Shown: positions 35,050-42,762, counted from the first letter of the stretch. The stretch: DNA of 42,835 nucleotides from an uncultured Bacilli bacterium (GCA_947629475.1 CANRDV010000005.1:1-42835); one strand, 5' to 3'. Made by a program: numbers and translations. Notes: generated from the letters alone by a model not told the origin.

Positions 35050-35881
35050 TTCAGATGTTTGTAGCGTCGTCAATTATGGCGTTCTCAGAGATTATCCGCC
35101 TTTGACAGCGTATGGTGTTCGCCCATCCATTAATCTAAAATCTGACATCTTAATATCAGGAGGAGATGGAACAAGGGAAAAACCTTACAAAATAGAAGGA
35201 GATAAAAAAATAGCAAAAGTAAATGACAAACTAAATAGTAGAGTAAGTGGAGAATATGTAAATTTTGATAAAAAGAAATATCGAATAGTAGGAATAGAAA
35301 ATGAAGTAACGAAATTAACAAGTGTAGATTATGTAAGAGATGATAGTGGAGAAGTAATGAAAAAAAGTTTTGGAAGTGATGAGAGTTGGGCAACATCTGT
35401 TACAAGTAACGATGATAATTACTGGGGATATTACTTGAATAATACATGGTATAATAATATAAGTGAAACATATAAAAATATGCTAGTAGAAGGAACATAC
35501 TATTTAGGAGAATATTTCGATAATGTAAGTTATAAAGATACAGTATGTAGTGAAAGCAATACAATAGAAACAATAAAAAAATGTAGTAAAACAAGTAGTA
35601 CATGGACAGGATATGTGGGATTATCGCGAGCAGGAGAAATGTTCTCAGCGCAACTAGGAGAAGGAGATTCCTCATCAAGTGATATGTGGTTAATATCGCC
35701 ATATATCAAAGAATATTCGTACGTCCGGTACATTTTCAGTAGAGGCTACCTTTACTGCTCAGATTTGCATTCAACCGTGGTCGGCGGTGTTCGTCCATCC
35801 ATTAATCTAAACTCTGATGTTATAATAACTGGAGGAAATGGTACAGAACTCGAACCTTACGATATAAAACTTGCAAGTTAA
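35024..35881 (+). CDS. 3' part of a resident variable-domain protein interrupted by the ICE
   Basis: The frame runs from the stop at 35012-35014 to 35881; the homologous part starts with RWLITPY at 35024. A TTG at 35102 could serve as a start but has no ribosome binding site. It encodes two copies of a C-terminal module, WLI(S/T)PY...GVRPSINL(K/N)SD, resembling DUF6273-like 'WLRSP...GVRPAL' domains. They are separated by one full upstream domain (FDKKKYRIVGIENEVTKLTS and later GYVGLSRAGEMFSAQLGEGD). The segment between PY and GVRPS is hypervariable and codon-atypical (see VR features). The 5' part of the gene is not in the window. Confidence 0.65.
   Translation, partial: RWLITPYDSSDVCSVVNYGVLRDYPPLTAYGVRPSINLKSDILISGGDGTREKPYKIEGDKKIAKVNDKLNSRVSGEYVNFDKKKYRIVGIENEVTKLTSVDYVRDDSGEVMKKSFGSDESWATSVTSNDDNYWGYYLNNTWYNNISETYKNMLVEGTYYLGEYFDNVSYKDTVCSESNTIETIKKCSKTSSTWTGYVGLSRAGEMFSAQLGEGDSSSSDMWLISPYIKEYSYVRYIFSRGYLYCSDLHSTVVGGVRPSINLNSDVIITGGNGTELEPYDIKLAS
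35045..35113 (+). other. Hypervariable region VR1 (DGR-like)
   Basis: Twenty-three codons lie between the conserved WLITPY and GVRPSINL. By hand count 17 of 23 end in C or T, and the stretch is far richer in GC than its surroundings. It is bounded on the right by GGTGTTCGCCCATCC, shared with VR2. This is the expected trace of adenine-directed mutagenesis of AAY template codons. No reverse transcriptase or template repeat is in the window. Confidence 0.5.
35705..35785 (+). other. Hypervariable region VR2 (DGR-like)
   Basis: Twenty-seven codons lie between WLISPY and GVRPSINL. By hand count 18 of 27 end in C or T, and 12 end in C, which is rare elsewhere in this window. It differs from VR1 at nearly every codon, while the flanks (GGTGTTCGTCCATCC and following) are almost identical. 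It is four codons longer than VR1. Confidence 0.5.
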
Positions 35882-35978
35882 GAATTATTAATTGTAAAAA
35901 ATATGTAAAATTATTAAAAAGGGGTTTATTTTAAGTTGAAAGTATGATATTATTAAGATGTCTAGATAACAAGATACA

Positions 35979-36008
35979 TTGTCAAGTATAAATCCTACAT
36001 TGTACTGT
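35979..36008 (+). promoter_or_regulatory. Promoter of noncoding RNA
   Basis: TTGTCA (35979-35984) and TACTGT (36003-36008) are separated by 18 bases. Predicted start near 36014, directly before the structured RNA. Confidence 0.5.
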
Positions 36009-36012
36009 ATAC

Positions 36013-36140
36013 GGGAATCCCGAGCAATAACTGGTGTTGAATGCTTGTGAGTGAGTTCATGAGAATCCTAAAGGTTAGTACGGATACCCACCTCGCGAAA
36101 AGCGGGTTTAATTCCACAATGGTCGGTTCTCTGGATAATA
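36013..36140 (+). ncRNA. Structured noncoding RNA of unrecognised class
   Basis: Much more GC-rich than its surroundings and highly structured. ATCCCGAG (36017-36024) pairs with CTCTGGAT (36129-36136). A 5-by-5 internal loop follows, then ACTGGTGTTGAAT (36030-36042) pairs with ATTCCACAATGGT (36111-36123) with few mismatches. Inside are a hairpin closed by ATCC/GGAT (36065-36084) and a GCG-stem near 36087-36107 (CGC-GAAAA-GCG). With the following terminator the transcript would be about 180 bases. It could be a trans-acting RNA (6S RNA is a size match only) or a riboswitch-like leader of the sigma factor gene. I cannot assign a family. Confidence 0.6.
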
Positions 36141-36154
36141 AATATGTAAAGTAA

Positions 36155-36197
36155 AAATAGATTTTTTTGACATCCTTTGTCGAATCTATTTTTTTTT
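36155..36197 (+). terminator. Rho-independent terminator after the ncRNA
   Basis: AAATAGATT (36155-36163) pairs with AATCTATTT (36183-36191), with an inner GACA/TGTC (36169-36172 with 36178-36181). A run of Ts follows to 36197. It lies between the RNA and the sigma factor gene. Confidence 0.8.
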
Positions 36198-36233
36198 ATT
36201 TAAATTTATTATATATTGGCTTTGGTGATTGAA

Positions 36234-36872
36234 ATGGAAAGGATTGAAGTAAAAGATTTAATTGTTAGTAATAAAAATTTAATTTATAGTATTGCTAACA
36301 AATTTAAAGGGGATATTGAAGACTTGTTCCAAGTTGGATGTATAGGTTTAATTAAAGCCCATGATAATTACCAAGAAAATATGGGAGTTAAGTTTACAAC
36401 TTATGCTTATAAGTACATCTTTGGAGAAATTTACCAATATGTCCTCCGGAACAAAAATATTAAAGTTAGTTCGGATACTGTCAAACTTAATGCTGCAATT
36501 TTAAGGGCTGATGAATTTTTAACTCAGAAGTTTAAAAGAAAACCTAGTTATATGGAGATAGCCAATTTCTTAGAAGTCCCGATTTATAAAATCGAAGAAA
36601 CTATAAATGCTATGGAAGTCTTAAGTTTAGATAAAGAAATGGAAGATAATAATTTATATGACTTTATAGCTAGTAAAGAATTAGAAAATACAGATTTAAT
36701 TATGTTAAAAGATGCGATTAACAAATTAGATAATGATGAGAGAACTTTAATATTAAAAAGGTATTTTTATAATATGACTCAAAGTGAAATTGCTAAAGAG
36801 AAAGGAGTTAATCAAGTTAAAGTAAGTAGGGAAGAAGGGAAGGTTTTAACGAAACTTCGGAGTTATATGTAA
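36234..36872 (+). CDS. Short sigma-70 family factor
   Basis: 212 residues from ATG 36234 (GGTGA at 36222-36226); the open frame upstream has no site. Region 2 is clear (DLFQVGCIGLIKAHDNY, VKFTTYAYKYIFGEIYQYV), then a region 3-like part (KRKPSYMEIANFLEVPIYK) and region 4 (LDNDERTLILKRYF, MTQSEIAKEKGVNQVKVSRE). Size and pattern resemble the SigB/SigF/SigG group of Bacilli. No anti-sigma gene is adjacent. It lies between the structured RNA and the adhesin gene; its target promoters are unknown. Confidence 0.88.
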   Translation: MERIEVKDLIVSNKNLIYSIANKFKGDIEDLFQVGCIGLIKAHDNYQENMGVKFTTYAYKYIFGEIYQYVLRNKNIKVSSDTVKLNAAILRADEFLTQKFKRKPSYMEIANFLEVPIYKIEETINAMEVLSLDKEMEDNNLYDFIASKELENTDLIMLKDAINKLDNDERTLILKRYFYNMTQSEIAKEKGVNQVKVSREEGKVLTKLRSYM

Positions 36873-37133
36873 TTTACACTTTTTTACACTTTGAAAAGAA
36901 ATTTTATTAATTTAAAGTTATAACTTTGGGAAAACTTATATTTGAGGTGGTATTGGTTTAAAAATCGGAAAAAAATTGTAAAAAAAATTTTTTTCTTTTT
37001 TTCTTGATACAAAATCGAGATTTTATTGCATATATGTAACTTTTATAGGGGCAAATTTCCTAAATTAAAAATTAAGTGGGGTCAATTTTGGAAATTGAGC
37101 GGTTTTGACACTCAATTTGTAAATTTACAAAAG

Positions 37134-37162
37134 TTGACAAATATTGAACTTCGTAGTATGAT
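37134..37162 (+). promoter_or_regulatory. Promoter of chromosomal adhesin
   Basis: TTGACA (37134-37139) and TATGAT (37157-37162), 17 bases apart, a strong vegetative promoter with start near 37169. A further possible -35 (TTGATA, 37004-37009) lies upstream but lacks a good -10. The rest of 36873-37133 is AT-rich with homopolymers and no visible gene. Confidence 0.75.
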
Positions 37163-37171
37163 GGAAACTGT

Positions 37172-37195
37172 TCTCGGTTTTTCCTCGAGAACAGA
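37172..37195 (+). other. 5' UTR stem-loop
   Basis: GTTCTCG and CGAGAAC form a 7-base-pair hairpin around a 9-base pyrimidine-rich loop, immediately at the predicted 5' end of the adhesin mRNA and just before its GGAGG site. It may stabilise the message or affect translation. Confidence 0.5.
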
Positions 37196-37205
37196 AGGAG
37201 GTTTT

Positions 37206-40200
37206 ATGAAAAGGAAAGTTTTAAATTTACTTCTCTTTGGTTTTCTAATAAGTCTTGGCGTTTTAGGAACAAAAGAAGTAAATGCAGCGACTCTAGCCGT
37301 GGATACTGTTAAAGACCTCTATTACTATCGAACTGGTGGTGGTAGAAAGACTGAGTCAGATAACCAACATCTATATTACATGGATGGACATATTGGTTAT
37401 TGTATTGAACCTGGAAAGGAGATTTACACCTATGAGTATACGGGTAATCTTGGCATGACCAAATCCCCTTATAGTGCCGAAATTAATAAAAAAATCGAAT
37501 TAATTGGTCACTATGGTTATGAATATCCAGGTCATAGTTCCTTTGGTTATCGGATTGCAACCCAAGCTTTGATTTGGGAAACAGTATCTGGTCAGAAGGT
37601 TGAATATTACTCTGAAAAAAATGGTCAGGGAAATAAGATTGATATCGAAGGTGAAAAAGCCAATATCATGAATTTAGTTAATACTCATACAACTAAACCT
37701 AATTTTGGTAAAACTAATTTGAATGGTATTGTTGGTCAAAAAATTACTCTTGAGGATACTAATAAAGTTTTAAAATATTTTGAAGTATCAGAATCTAGTA
37801 ATTATAAGGCTCAAAAAGATGATGAGACTAATAAATTGATAATTACCCCTCTTAAAGAAGGAGAGTTTACCATTCATTTAGAAAAACCTAAGTATGATAA
37901 TGTTTCAACAATGATTTTTACATCTAATGATGACCCTAGTGAACAAAAGGTTGCTATTTTAAGGTCAAGTGATAAAATAGCTTTAGATATTAACTTGAAA
38001 GCTTCGAAAGGTTCTAAACTTAAAGTTATTAAAGTTGATGAAGAAACTAATGAAGTAATTAAGAAAAGTGGTATTAAGTTTAAATTAAAAGATTTAAGTA
38101 CTAATTCTTATGTTTGTGAAAACACTAGTTGTACTTTTGAAACTGATAATAATGGAACGTTTACAACCAATACTTATTTAAGTGGAAGTTATGAATTAGA
38201 AGAACTAAATCAAAAACTTGATGGCTACTTATGGAACTCTAATAAATTAAAAATTCAAATCGGAAATGATGAAGGAAGTGACAATATCTTGGAAGTTAGA
38301 TTTGGAAATAGAAGAGTTAAAGGTAAAGTAGTTATCAATAAAAAGGGGGAACAAGCCGTTTTAGATGGTACTTTAAAATATGAACAAGTACCACTTGCTT
38401 CGGTTAAATTTGGTTTATATGCACTTGATAACATATATGCAAATGGTATTTTAATTCATAAAAAAGGGGCTTTGGTTAAAGTACTAGTAACTGATTCTAA
38501 AGGATATGTTGAATGTAATAATTTATATCTTGGTAAATATTATATTCAAGAATTATCTACAAAAGATGGATATATCTTAGATAAAACTAAGTATGAATTT
38601 AATCTAACTTATCAAAATCAAAATACAGAAGTTGTTTTAAAAACTTTTAATCTTAATAACTATTTACAAAAGGGGAATTTAGTTATTAATAAAAAGGGAG
38701 AAAAACTAAATAATTCTAATTATGAATATAATCCTTTAGCATCAGTAAAATATAGTTTATATGCTATGGAAGATATTAAAACTAATGGAGTAATTGTTTA
38801 TAAGAAAGATAGTTTAGTTACAACTTTAACAACTAATTCAGATGGAATTGCTAAAGTTAATAATCTTCCTCTTGGAAAATATTATGTTCAAGAAACATCT
38901 GCTCCAAGTGATTATATAGTTGATAAAGAAAGACATGAATTTACTTTAAGTTCAGAAAATGTAACCATTACTTTAAATCTTCAAAATAACTTAAGAAAAG
39001 GTAAAGTAATTATCACCAAGATGGGGGAAAAAGTAGTTAGTAAAGATAATGACTTTTACTACGAAGAAACTCCACTTGCAAATGTTAAGTATGGTCTTTA
39101 TGCTAATAATGATATCTTTATAAATCAAGAATTAGTTTATAAAAAAGATACTTTAATTAAATCTTTAGAAACTAATTCAAACGGAGTTATTGAGTTTTCT
39201 AATCTTCCTTTAGGAAGTTATTATCTAAAAGAACTTAAGACTTTAGATGATTATTTATTAGATACTACTAAACATGAATTTACTTTAACTTATGAAAAAC
39301 CTGAAACAGAGTTAGTAGTTAAGAGTTTAGAATTAAAAAATTATTTAAAGAAAGGTAATGTTTTAATTAAAAAAGTAGGAGAAAAAGTAGTTAATAAGGA
39401 TTCTGATTATTCTTATTCAGAAATTCCTCTTGCTAATGTTAAATATGGCTTATATGCTAACACTGATATTTATCTAAATGGTATTTTAACTTTTAAAAAG
39501 GATAGTTTAATTAAAACAGTTGTAACTAATTCCAAAGGAGAAGCAAGTATTACAAATCTTCCTTTAGGAAGTTATTACTTAATTGAATTAAAAGCCCCAA
39601 GTGAATATCAAAAAGATAATTCTAAACATGAATTTACTTTAGATGATACTAATCTCGATTTAAAATTTCAAACCGAGAATCTTGTCTTTAAGAATTTCTT
39701 GAAAAAGGGTAAATTTTCTGTTAATAAGTTAGGAGAAAAAGTCGTTGTTGATAATACAGATTTCTATTTTGAAGAAGTACCTCTTAAAGGAGTTAGATAT
39801 GGTCTTTATGCCAAGGAAGATATTTATACGAATAATAAACTAACTTATAAGAAAGATGACTTAATTAAAGTTTTAGTTACTGATACAAATGGAGAGATTG
39901 TAATAGAAGATTTAATATTAGGTAAATATTATCTAAAAGAATTAGTTGCTCCAAGTGACTTTCTAGTTGATAAAGAAAGATATGATATTGATTTAACCGA
40001 AGAAGATAAATTAGAAGGTAAGAATTTAGTTCTTAAGAATTATCTTAAAAAAGGAAAATTAATTATCAACAAAAAAGGTGAAAAAGTTATTCTTGATAGT
40101 TCAGATTATCATTATGAAGAGATTCCTCTTGCAGGAATTAAATATGCTTTATATGCTGATATGGATATCTATCAAAATGGTAATTTAGTTTATAAAAAGA

Positions 40201-41153
40201 ATGATTTAATTAAAATATTAACTACAAATACTAAAGGTCAAATAGAAATATCTAATTTAGTATTAGGTAATTATTATGTTTTAGAACTTGAAACAACAAC
40301 TGATAATATCTTAGATTTAAATAAACATGAATTTAGTTTAACTGATAAGGAAGGTGATGTAATAATGGAAACTTTAAATTTAAAAAATTATTTAAAGAAA
40401 GGTAAATTAGTTGTTAGTAAAGTTGGAGAAGAAGTTGTCTTTACAGATGGAGACTATGATTATAAAGAAATACCTCTAGAAGGAGTTAAATATGCAATTT
40501 ATGCAAATGCTGATATTTATACTAATGGTATTCTTGCTTATCAAAAAGGAAATTTAGTTAAAGTAATTGAAACTGATACTAATGGTAAAGCAACTTTAGA
40601 TAATCTTCCTTTAGGAAGTTACTATATTGTTGAAATAGCAACAAAAGATGGCTATGTTCTTGATAGTACGAAGTATGATTTTACTTTAACTGATAGAGAA
40701 AGTGAAGTTATGATGAGGACTTTAGACTTAGAAAATCATTTAAAGAAAGGTAAATTAGAATTTTTAAAAGTAGATTCTGAAACGAATGAACCAATTCCTG
40801 AAACTTTAATTGAAATTTATAAAGAAGTAAATGGAGAAGCAGTTTTATTCTTTAGAGGATATACAGATAAAAATGGTATGATTACTTTAAATGATTTACC
40901 ACTTGGAAAGTATTTACTAAGAGAGGTTAAGAGTAGTAAAGGTTATAATTTATCAAATGAAATCTTTAACTTTGATATAACAGTTGATGGTGATACAGAG
41001 TATATCACGATGAAAAATGATAAAATTGAAGAAGTTGAAGTTCCTAGTACAGGAGTTGATGCACCATTTTTCTTTAAATTAGCTGGAATTATTCTTTTCT
41101 TAGGAGGAAGTTTGATAATAGCTTATACTAAAAGAAGAGAGACTAATGATTAG
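37206..41153 (+). CDS. Thioester-domain, Cna-B repeat surface adhesin (chromosomal)
   Basis: 1315 residues from ATG 37206 behind GAAGGAGG; the longer upstream frame covers the promoter and is rejected. Signal peptide to about residue 28 (KEVNA). The thioester signatures are Cys66 (YCIEPG) and Gln120 (ATQALIWE), at nearly the same positions as in the ICE adhesin. After one Cna-B-like domain come seven repeats of 109-118 residues (KG(K/N)...GE at the start, Y-x-L-x-E-L in the middle). One more Cna-B domain and the sorting signal VPSTG, a membrane helix and KRRE end the protein. Likely covalent attachment to a host or mucus ligand. The stop codon lies within a 14-base-pair hairpin (41133-41163). 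Confidence 0.9.
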   Translation: MKRKVLNLLLFGFLISLGVLGTKEVNAATLAVDTVKDLYYYRTGGGRKTESDNQHLYYMDGHIGYCIEPGKEIYTYEYTGNLGMTKSPYSAEINKKIELIGHYGYEYPGHSSFGYRIATQALIWETVSGQKVEYYSEKNGQGNKIDIEGEKANIMNLVNTHTTKPNFGKTNLNGIVGQKITLEDTNKVLKYFEVSESSNYKAQKDDETNKLIITPLKEGEFTIHLEKPKYDNVSTMIFTSNDDPSEQKVAILRSSDKIALDINLKASKGSKLKVIKVDEETNEVIKKSGIKFKLKDLSTNSYVCENTSCTFETDNNGTFTTNTYLSGSYELEELNQKLDGYLWNSNKLKIQIGNDEGSDNILEVRFGNRRVKGKVVINKKGEQAVLDGTLKYEQVPLASVKFGLYALDNIYANGILIHKKGALVKVLVTDSKGYVECNNLYLGKYYIQELSTKDGYILDKTKYEFNLTYQNQNTEVVLKTFNLNNYLQKGNLVINKKGEKLNNSNYEYNPLASVKYSLYAMEDIKTNGVIVYKKDSLVTTLTTNSDGIAKVNNLPLGKYYVQETSAPSDYIVDKERHEFTLSSENVTITLNLQNNLRKGKVIITKMGEKVVSKDNDFYYEETPLANVKYGLYANNDIFINQELVYKKDTLIKSLETNSNGVIEFSNLPLGSYYLKELKTLDDYLLDTTKHEFTLTYEKPETELVVKSLELKNYLKKGNVLIKKVGEKVVNKDSDYSYSEIPLANVKYGLYANTDIYLNGILTFKKDSLIKTVVTNSKGEASITNLPLGSYYLIELKAPSEYQKDNSKHEFTLDDTNLDLKFQTENLVFKNFLKKGKFSVNKLGEKVVVDNTDFYFEEVPLKGVRYGLYAKEDIYTNNKLTYKKDDLIKVLVTDTNGEIVIEDLILGKYYLKELVAPSDFLVDKERYDIDLTEEDKLEGKNLVLKNYLKKGKLIINKKGEKVILDSSDYHYEEIPLAGIKYALYADMDIYQNGNLVYKKNDLIKILTTNTKGQIEISNLVLGNYYVLELETTTDNILDLNKHEFSLTDKEGDVIMETLNLKNYLKKGKLVVSKVGEEVVFTDGDYDYKEIPLEGVKYAIYANADIYTNGILAYQKGNLVKVIETDTNGKATLDNLPLGSYYIVEIATKDGYVLDSTKYDFTLTDRESEVMMRTLDLENHLKKGKLEFLKVDSETNEPIPETLIEIYKEVNGEAVLFFRGYTDKNGMITLNDLPLGKYLLREVKSSKGYNLSNEIFNFDITVDGDTEYITMKNDKIEEVEVPSTGVDAPFFFKLAGIILFLGGSLIIAYTKRRETND
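38319..40745 (+). repeat. Seven Cna-B coding repeats
   Basis: Units begin at 38319, 38670, 38997, 39351, 39705, 40050 and 40398, with lengths of 327-354 bases; a diverged eighth domain starts at 40746. They are much more diverged from each other than the ICE adhesin repeats, so the array is older. Confidence 0.8.
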
Positions 41154-41163
41154 TTTCTCTTCT
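41133..41163 (+). terminator. Hairpin at the end of the adhesin gene
   Basis: AGAAGAGAGACTAA (41133-41146) pairs with TTAGTTTCTCTTCT (41150-41163) around a 3-base loop. The stop codon is inside the 3' arm. No strong T-run follows, so termination may be inefficient, or the hairpin may protect the mRNA end. Confidence 0.45.
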
Positions 41164-41185
41164 AATAGCAAATGTAACATTTATG

Positions 41186-41218
41186 TTGACAAAACTCTTT
41201 AAATATGGTAGTATTTAA
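41186..41218 (+). promoter_or_regulatory. Promoter and operator of first antitoxin-like gene
   Basis: TTGACA (41186-41191) and TAGTAT (41209-41214) are 17 bases apart, with TGG directly before the -10. The inverted repeat TTAAATA (41199-41205) / TATTTAA (41212-41218) overlaps the -10, as expected for autorepression. Confidence 0.7.
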
Positions 41219-41235
41219 CCAGAAAGGAAGGATTT

Positions 41236-41439
41236 ATGAAATCTTTAAAAAGTACTATTTGTGTAAGAGTAGATAAAAATGATAAAGAATTAGCAAGAAA
41301 TCAAATAAAGCAACCTGTTCTTAGCCAAGAATTACTTGAAGCTTTAGAAGAGGGCGAGGATATATTAAATGGAAAAATTAAATCCAAGAAGTATCATAGT
41401 GTTGAAGAATTAATTCAAGACTTAGATAATGAAGTTTAA
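41236..41439 (+). CDS. Orphan antitoxin-like protein (RelB/DinJ type?)
   Basis: 67 residues with AAAGGAAGG upstream. The N-terminus SLKSTICVRVDKNDKELARN is a beta strand plus helix like RelB/DinJ ribbon-helix-helix antitoxins. The end, YHSVEELIQDLDNEV, resembles the toxin-binding tail of such proteins. No toxin gene follows. It may be an orphan autorepressor. A close paralog lies 130 bases downstream. Confidence 0.55.
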   Translation: MKSLKSTICVRVDKNDKELARNQIKQPVLSQELLEALEEGEDILNGKIKSKKYHSVEELIQDLDNEV

Positions 41440-41477
41440 TTTTGACAAAAAGAAAATAGTGAAATATTTAATAAATA

Positions 41478-41506
41478 GGAATTAGATTAAATCTGATTTC
41501 TTTTTT
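41478..41506 (+). terminator. Rho-independent terminator
   Basis: GGAATTAGAT (41478-41487) pairs with ATCTGATTTC (41491-41500) with two G-T pairs, followed by six Ts. It separates the two antitoxin-like genes, which are therefore independent units. Confidence 0.7.
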
Positions 41507-41519
41507 AGTATCATTTGTG

Positions 41520-41554
41520 TTGACAAGATTACTTATATGTGGTAACGTATAAGT
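41520..41554 (+). promoter_or_regulatory. Promoter and operator of second antitoxin-like gene
   Basis: TTGACA (41520-41525), 17 bases, then TAACGT (41543-41548) preceded by TGG. The perfect inverted repeat ACTTATA (41531-41537) / TATAAGT (41548-41554) spans the -10. Layout is like the first unit but operator sequence and spacing differ. Confidence 0.6.
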
Positions 41555-41569
41555 ATCAAAGGAGGGATT

Positions 41570-41794
41570 ATGAAATCTTTAAAAAGTGCTAGTTGTGTAA
41601 GAGTAGATAAAAATGATAAAGAATTAGCAAGAAATCAAATTAAACCATCTGAGTTTAGTCAAGAATTACTTGAAGCTTTAGAAGAAGCTGACCAAATAAT
41701 TAAAGATATAGAAAGTGGCAAAAGAAAAGGCTATACAAATATTGATGAAATGTTGGAAGCAATATTAAAAGAAGATGATGAAGATGAAGATTAG
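41570..41794 (+). CDS. Second orphan antitoxin-like protein
   Basis: 74 residues behind AAAGGAGGG. It is nearly identical to the protein at 41236 over residues 1-24 (CVRVDKNDKELARNQIK), then diverges, ending NIDEMLEAILKEDDEDED. That is the usual pattern for antitoxin paralogs: conserved DNA-binding start, changed partner-binding end. No toxin ORF lies next to it. Confidence 0.55.
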   Translation: MKSLKSASCVRVDKNDKELARNQIKPSEFSQELLEALEEADQIIKDIESGKRKGYTNIDEMLEAILKEDDEDED

Positions 41795-41816
41795 ATTAAG
41801 TCTAGTTTTTATTTTT
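41791..41816 (+). terminator. Terminator overlapping stop codon
   Basis: A short stem (ATTAGAT with GTCTAGT, including G-T pairs, 3-base loop) spans the stop codon of the second antitoxin-like gene, followed by a T-rich run. Confidence 0.5.
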
Positions 41817-41833
41817 TTACATATATTTTTAGT

Positions 41834-42571
41834 ATGAATAGAATATTATCAAGTTTTATTTTAACTAGTTTAGCAGGATTATCTACTATAATTGGATATT
41901 TTATAATCTTTATAAAGGGAGATAAAAAGAAGATAATTACTTTTTCTTTATCTTTTGCAAGTGGTGTTATGTTAACTATTTCAGTAACTGATTTAATACC
42001 ATCATCTTTTGCTTACTTAGGAAATTATAATTTAGTTTTTAGACTCTTACTTATGTCTTTCTTCTTTGTACTTGGAGTATTTCTCTCGTATTATATTTCT
42101 ATAAGAGTAAATAAGGAAGATAACTCTTTAAAGAAAGTTGGAATTATCTCGATGCTTGCAATTATTTTACATAATATTCCAGAAGGTATCATTACTTTCA
42201 TGGTAAGTGGGGTTAATTTAAACTTAGGTATTAAACTAGCACTTGCTATAAGTCTTCATAATATCCCAGAAGGAATTAGTATTGCAGTTCCTTTATACTT
42301 TGCAACTAATAAAAAATTTAAAACATTTATCTATGTATTAATCTCAGGTTTCAGTGAAATCTTAGGAGCTATTCTTTGCTTTTTATTCCTTAAAAACTTA
42401 GTAACTGACTTTCTAATAGGTTGTGTTTTTAGTTTAATTGCTGGTATTATGATAAATATAAGTTTAAGTGAATTATTACCAGAAGCCAGGAAATATCAAG
42501 AAAATAAATTATTATACTTAGGTTTTCTAATTGGAATGATTGTTATGTTTATAAGTCATATTATATTATAA
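41834..42571 (+). CDS. ZIP family metal transporter
   Basis: 245 residues, eight predicted membrane helices. Both halves carry the ZIP metal-binding signature HNIPEGI (near residues 112-118 and 141-147), and the N-terminal part shows FASGVMLTISVTDLIPSSF. ZIP proteins import Zn2+ or related ions; this one is most like the GufA/ZupT group. No clear ribosome binding site precedes the ATG at 41834, so the start is not fully certain. It probably belongs to the core chromosome. Confidence 0.92.
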   Translation: MNRILSSFILTSLAGLSTIIGYFIIFIKGDKKKIITFSLSFASGVMLTISVTDLIPSSFAYLGNYNLVFRLLLMSFFFVLGVFLSYYISIRVNKEDNSLKKVGIISMLAIILHNIPEGIITFMVSGVNLNLGIKLALAISLHNIPEGISIAVPLYFATNKKFKTFIYVLISGFSEILGAILCFLFLKNLVTDFLIGCVFSLIAGIMINISLSELLPEARKYQENKLLYLGFLIGMIVMFISHIIL

Positions 42572-42599
42572 ACATTTTTTATTAAATTAAAAAAAATAC

Positions 42600-42628
42600 T
42601 TCCCAAAATCAGAAAAAAGTGATATGAT
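42600..42628 (+). promoter_or_regulatory. Promoter of terminal small ORF
   Basis: TATGAT (42623-42628) with TTCCCA (42600-42605) 17 bases upstream. Start would fall near 42635, 20 bases before the ATG. Confidence 0.45.
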
Positions 42629-42654
42629 TATAAAGAAGGTAGAAGGTGACTAAT

Positions 42655-42762
42655 ATGATGGGTAAAAACAATAATTATATTATAACTGGTACAAATGTAA
42701 TGGTAAATACTACCTCTCCAAAGCGTGTTAACAATATGTTAACTATAGGGGGGGTAACCTAG
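42655..42762 (+). CDS. 35-residue ORF ending just after a G7 tract
   Basis: ATG 42655 with GAAGGTG upstream (42642-42648). The peptide (MMGKNNNYIITGTNVMVNTT and 15 more residues) ends at TAG 42760-42762. Seven Gs at 42748-42754 lie just before the stop. One extra G would open a frame that continues to the end of the window. No family recognised; it may be the start of a longer phase-variable gene. Confidence 0.35.
   Translation: MMGKNNNYIITGTNVMVNTTSPKRVNNMLTIGGVT

Noticed and set aside
36013-36140. DGR template repeat or template RNA
   Set aside because: It has no similarity to VR1, VR2 or their shared GGTGTTCG-CCATCC edge.
37026-37205. Longer N-terminus of the chromosomal adhesin
   Set aside because: It covers the promoter and 5' hairpin; ATG 37206 has GGAGG and a signal peptide.
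41440-41569. Hidden toxin gene between the antitoxin-like genes
   Set aside because: The gap holds only a terminator and the next promoter; no ORF of toxin size fits.
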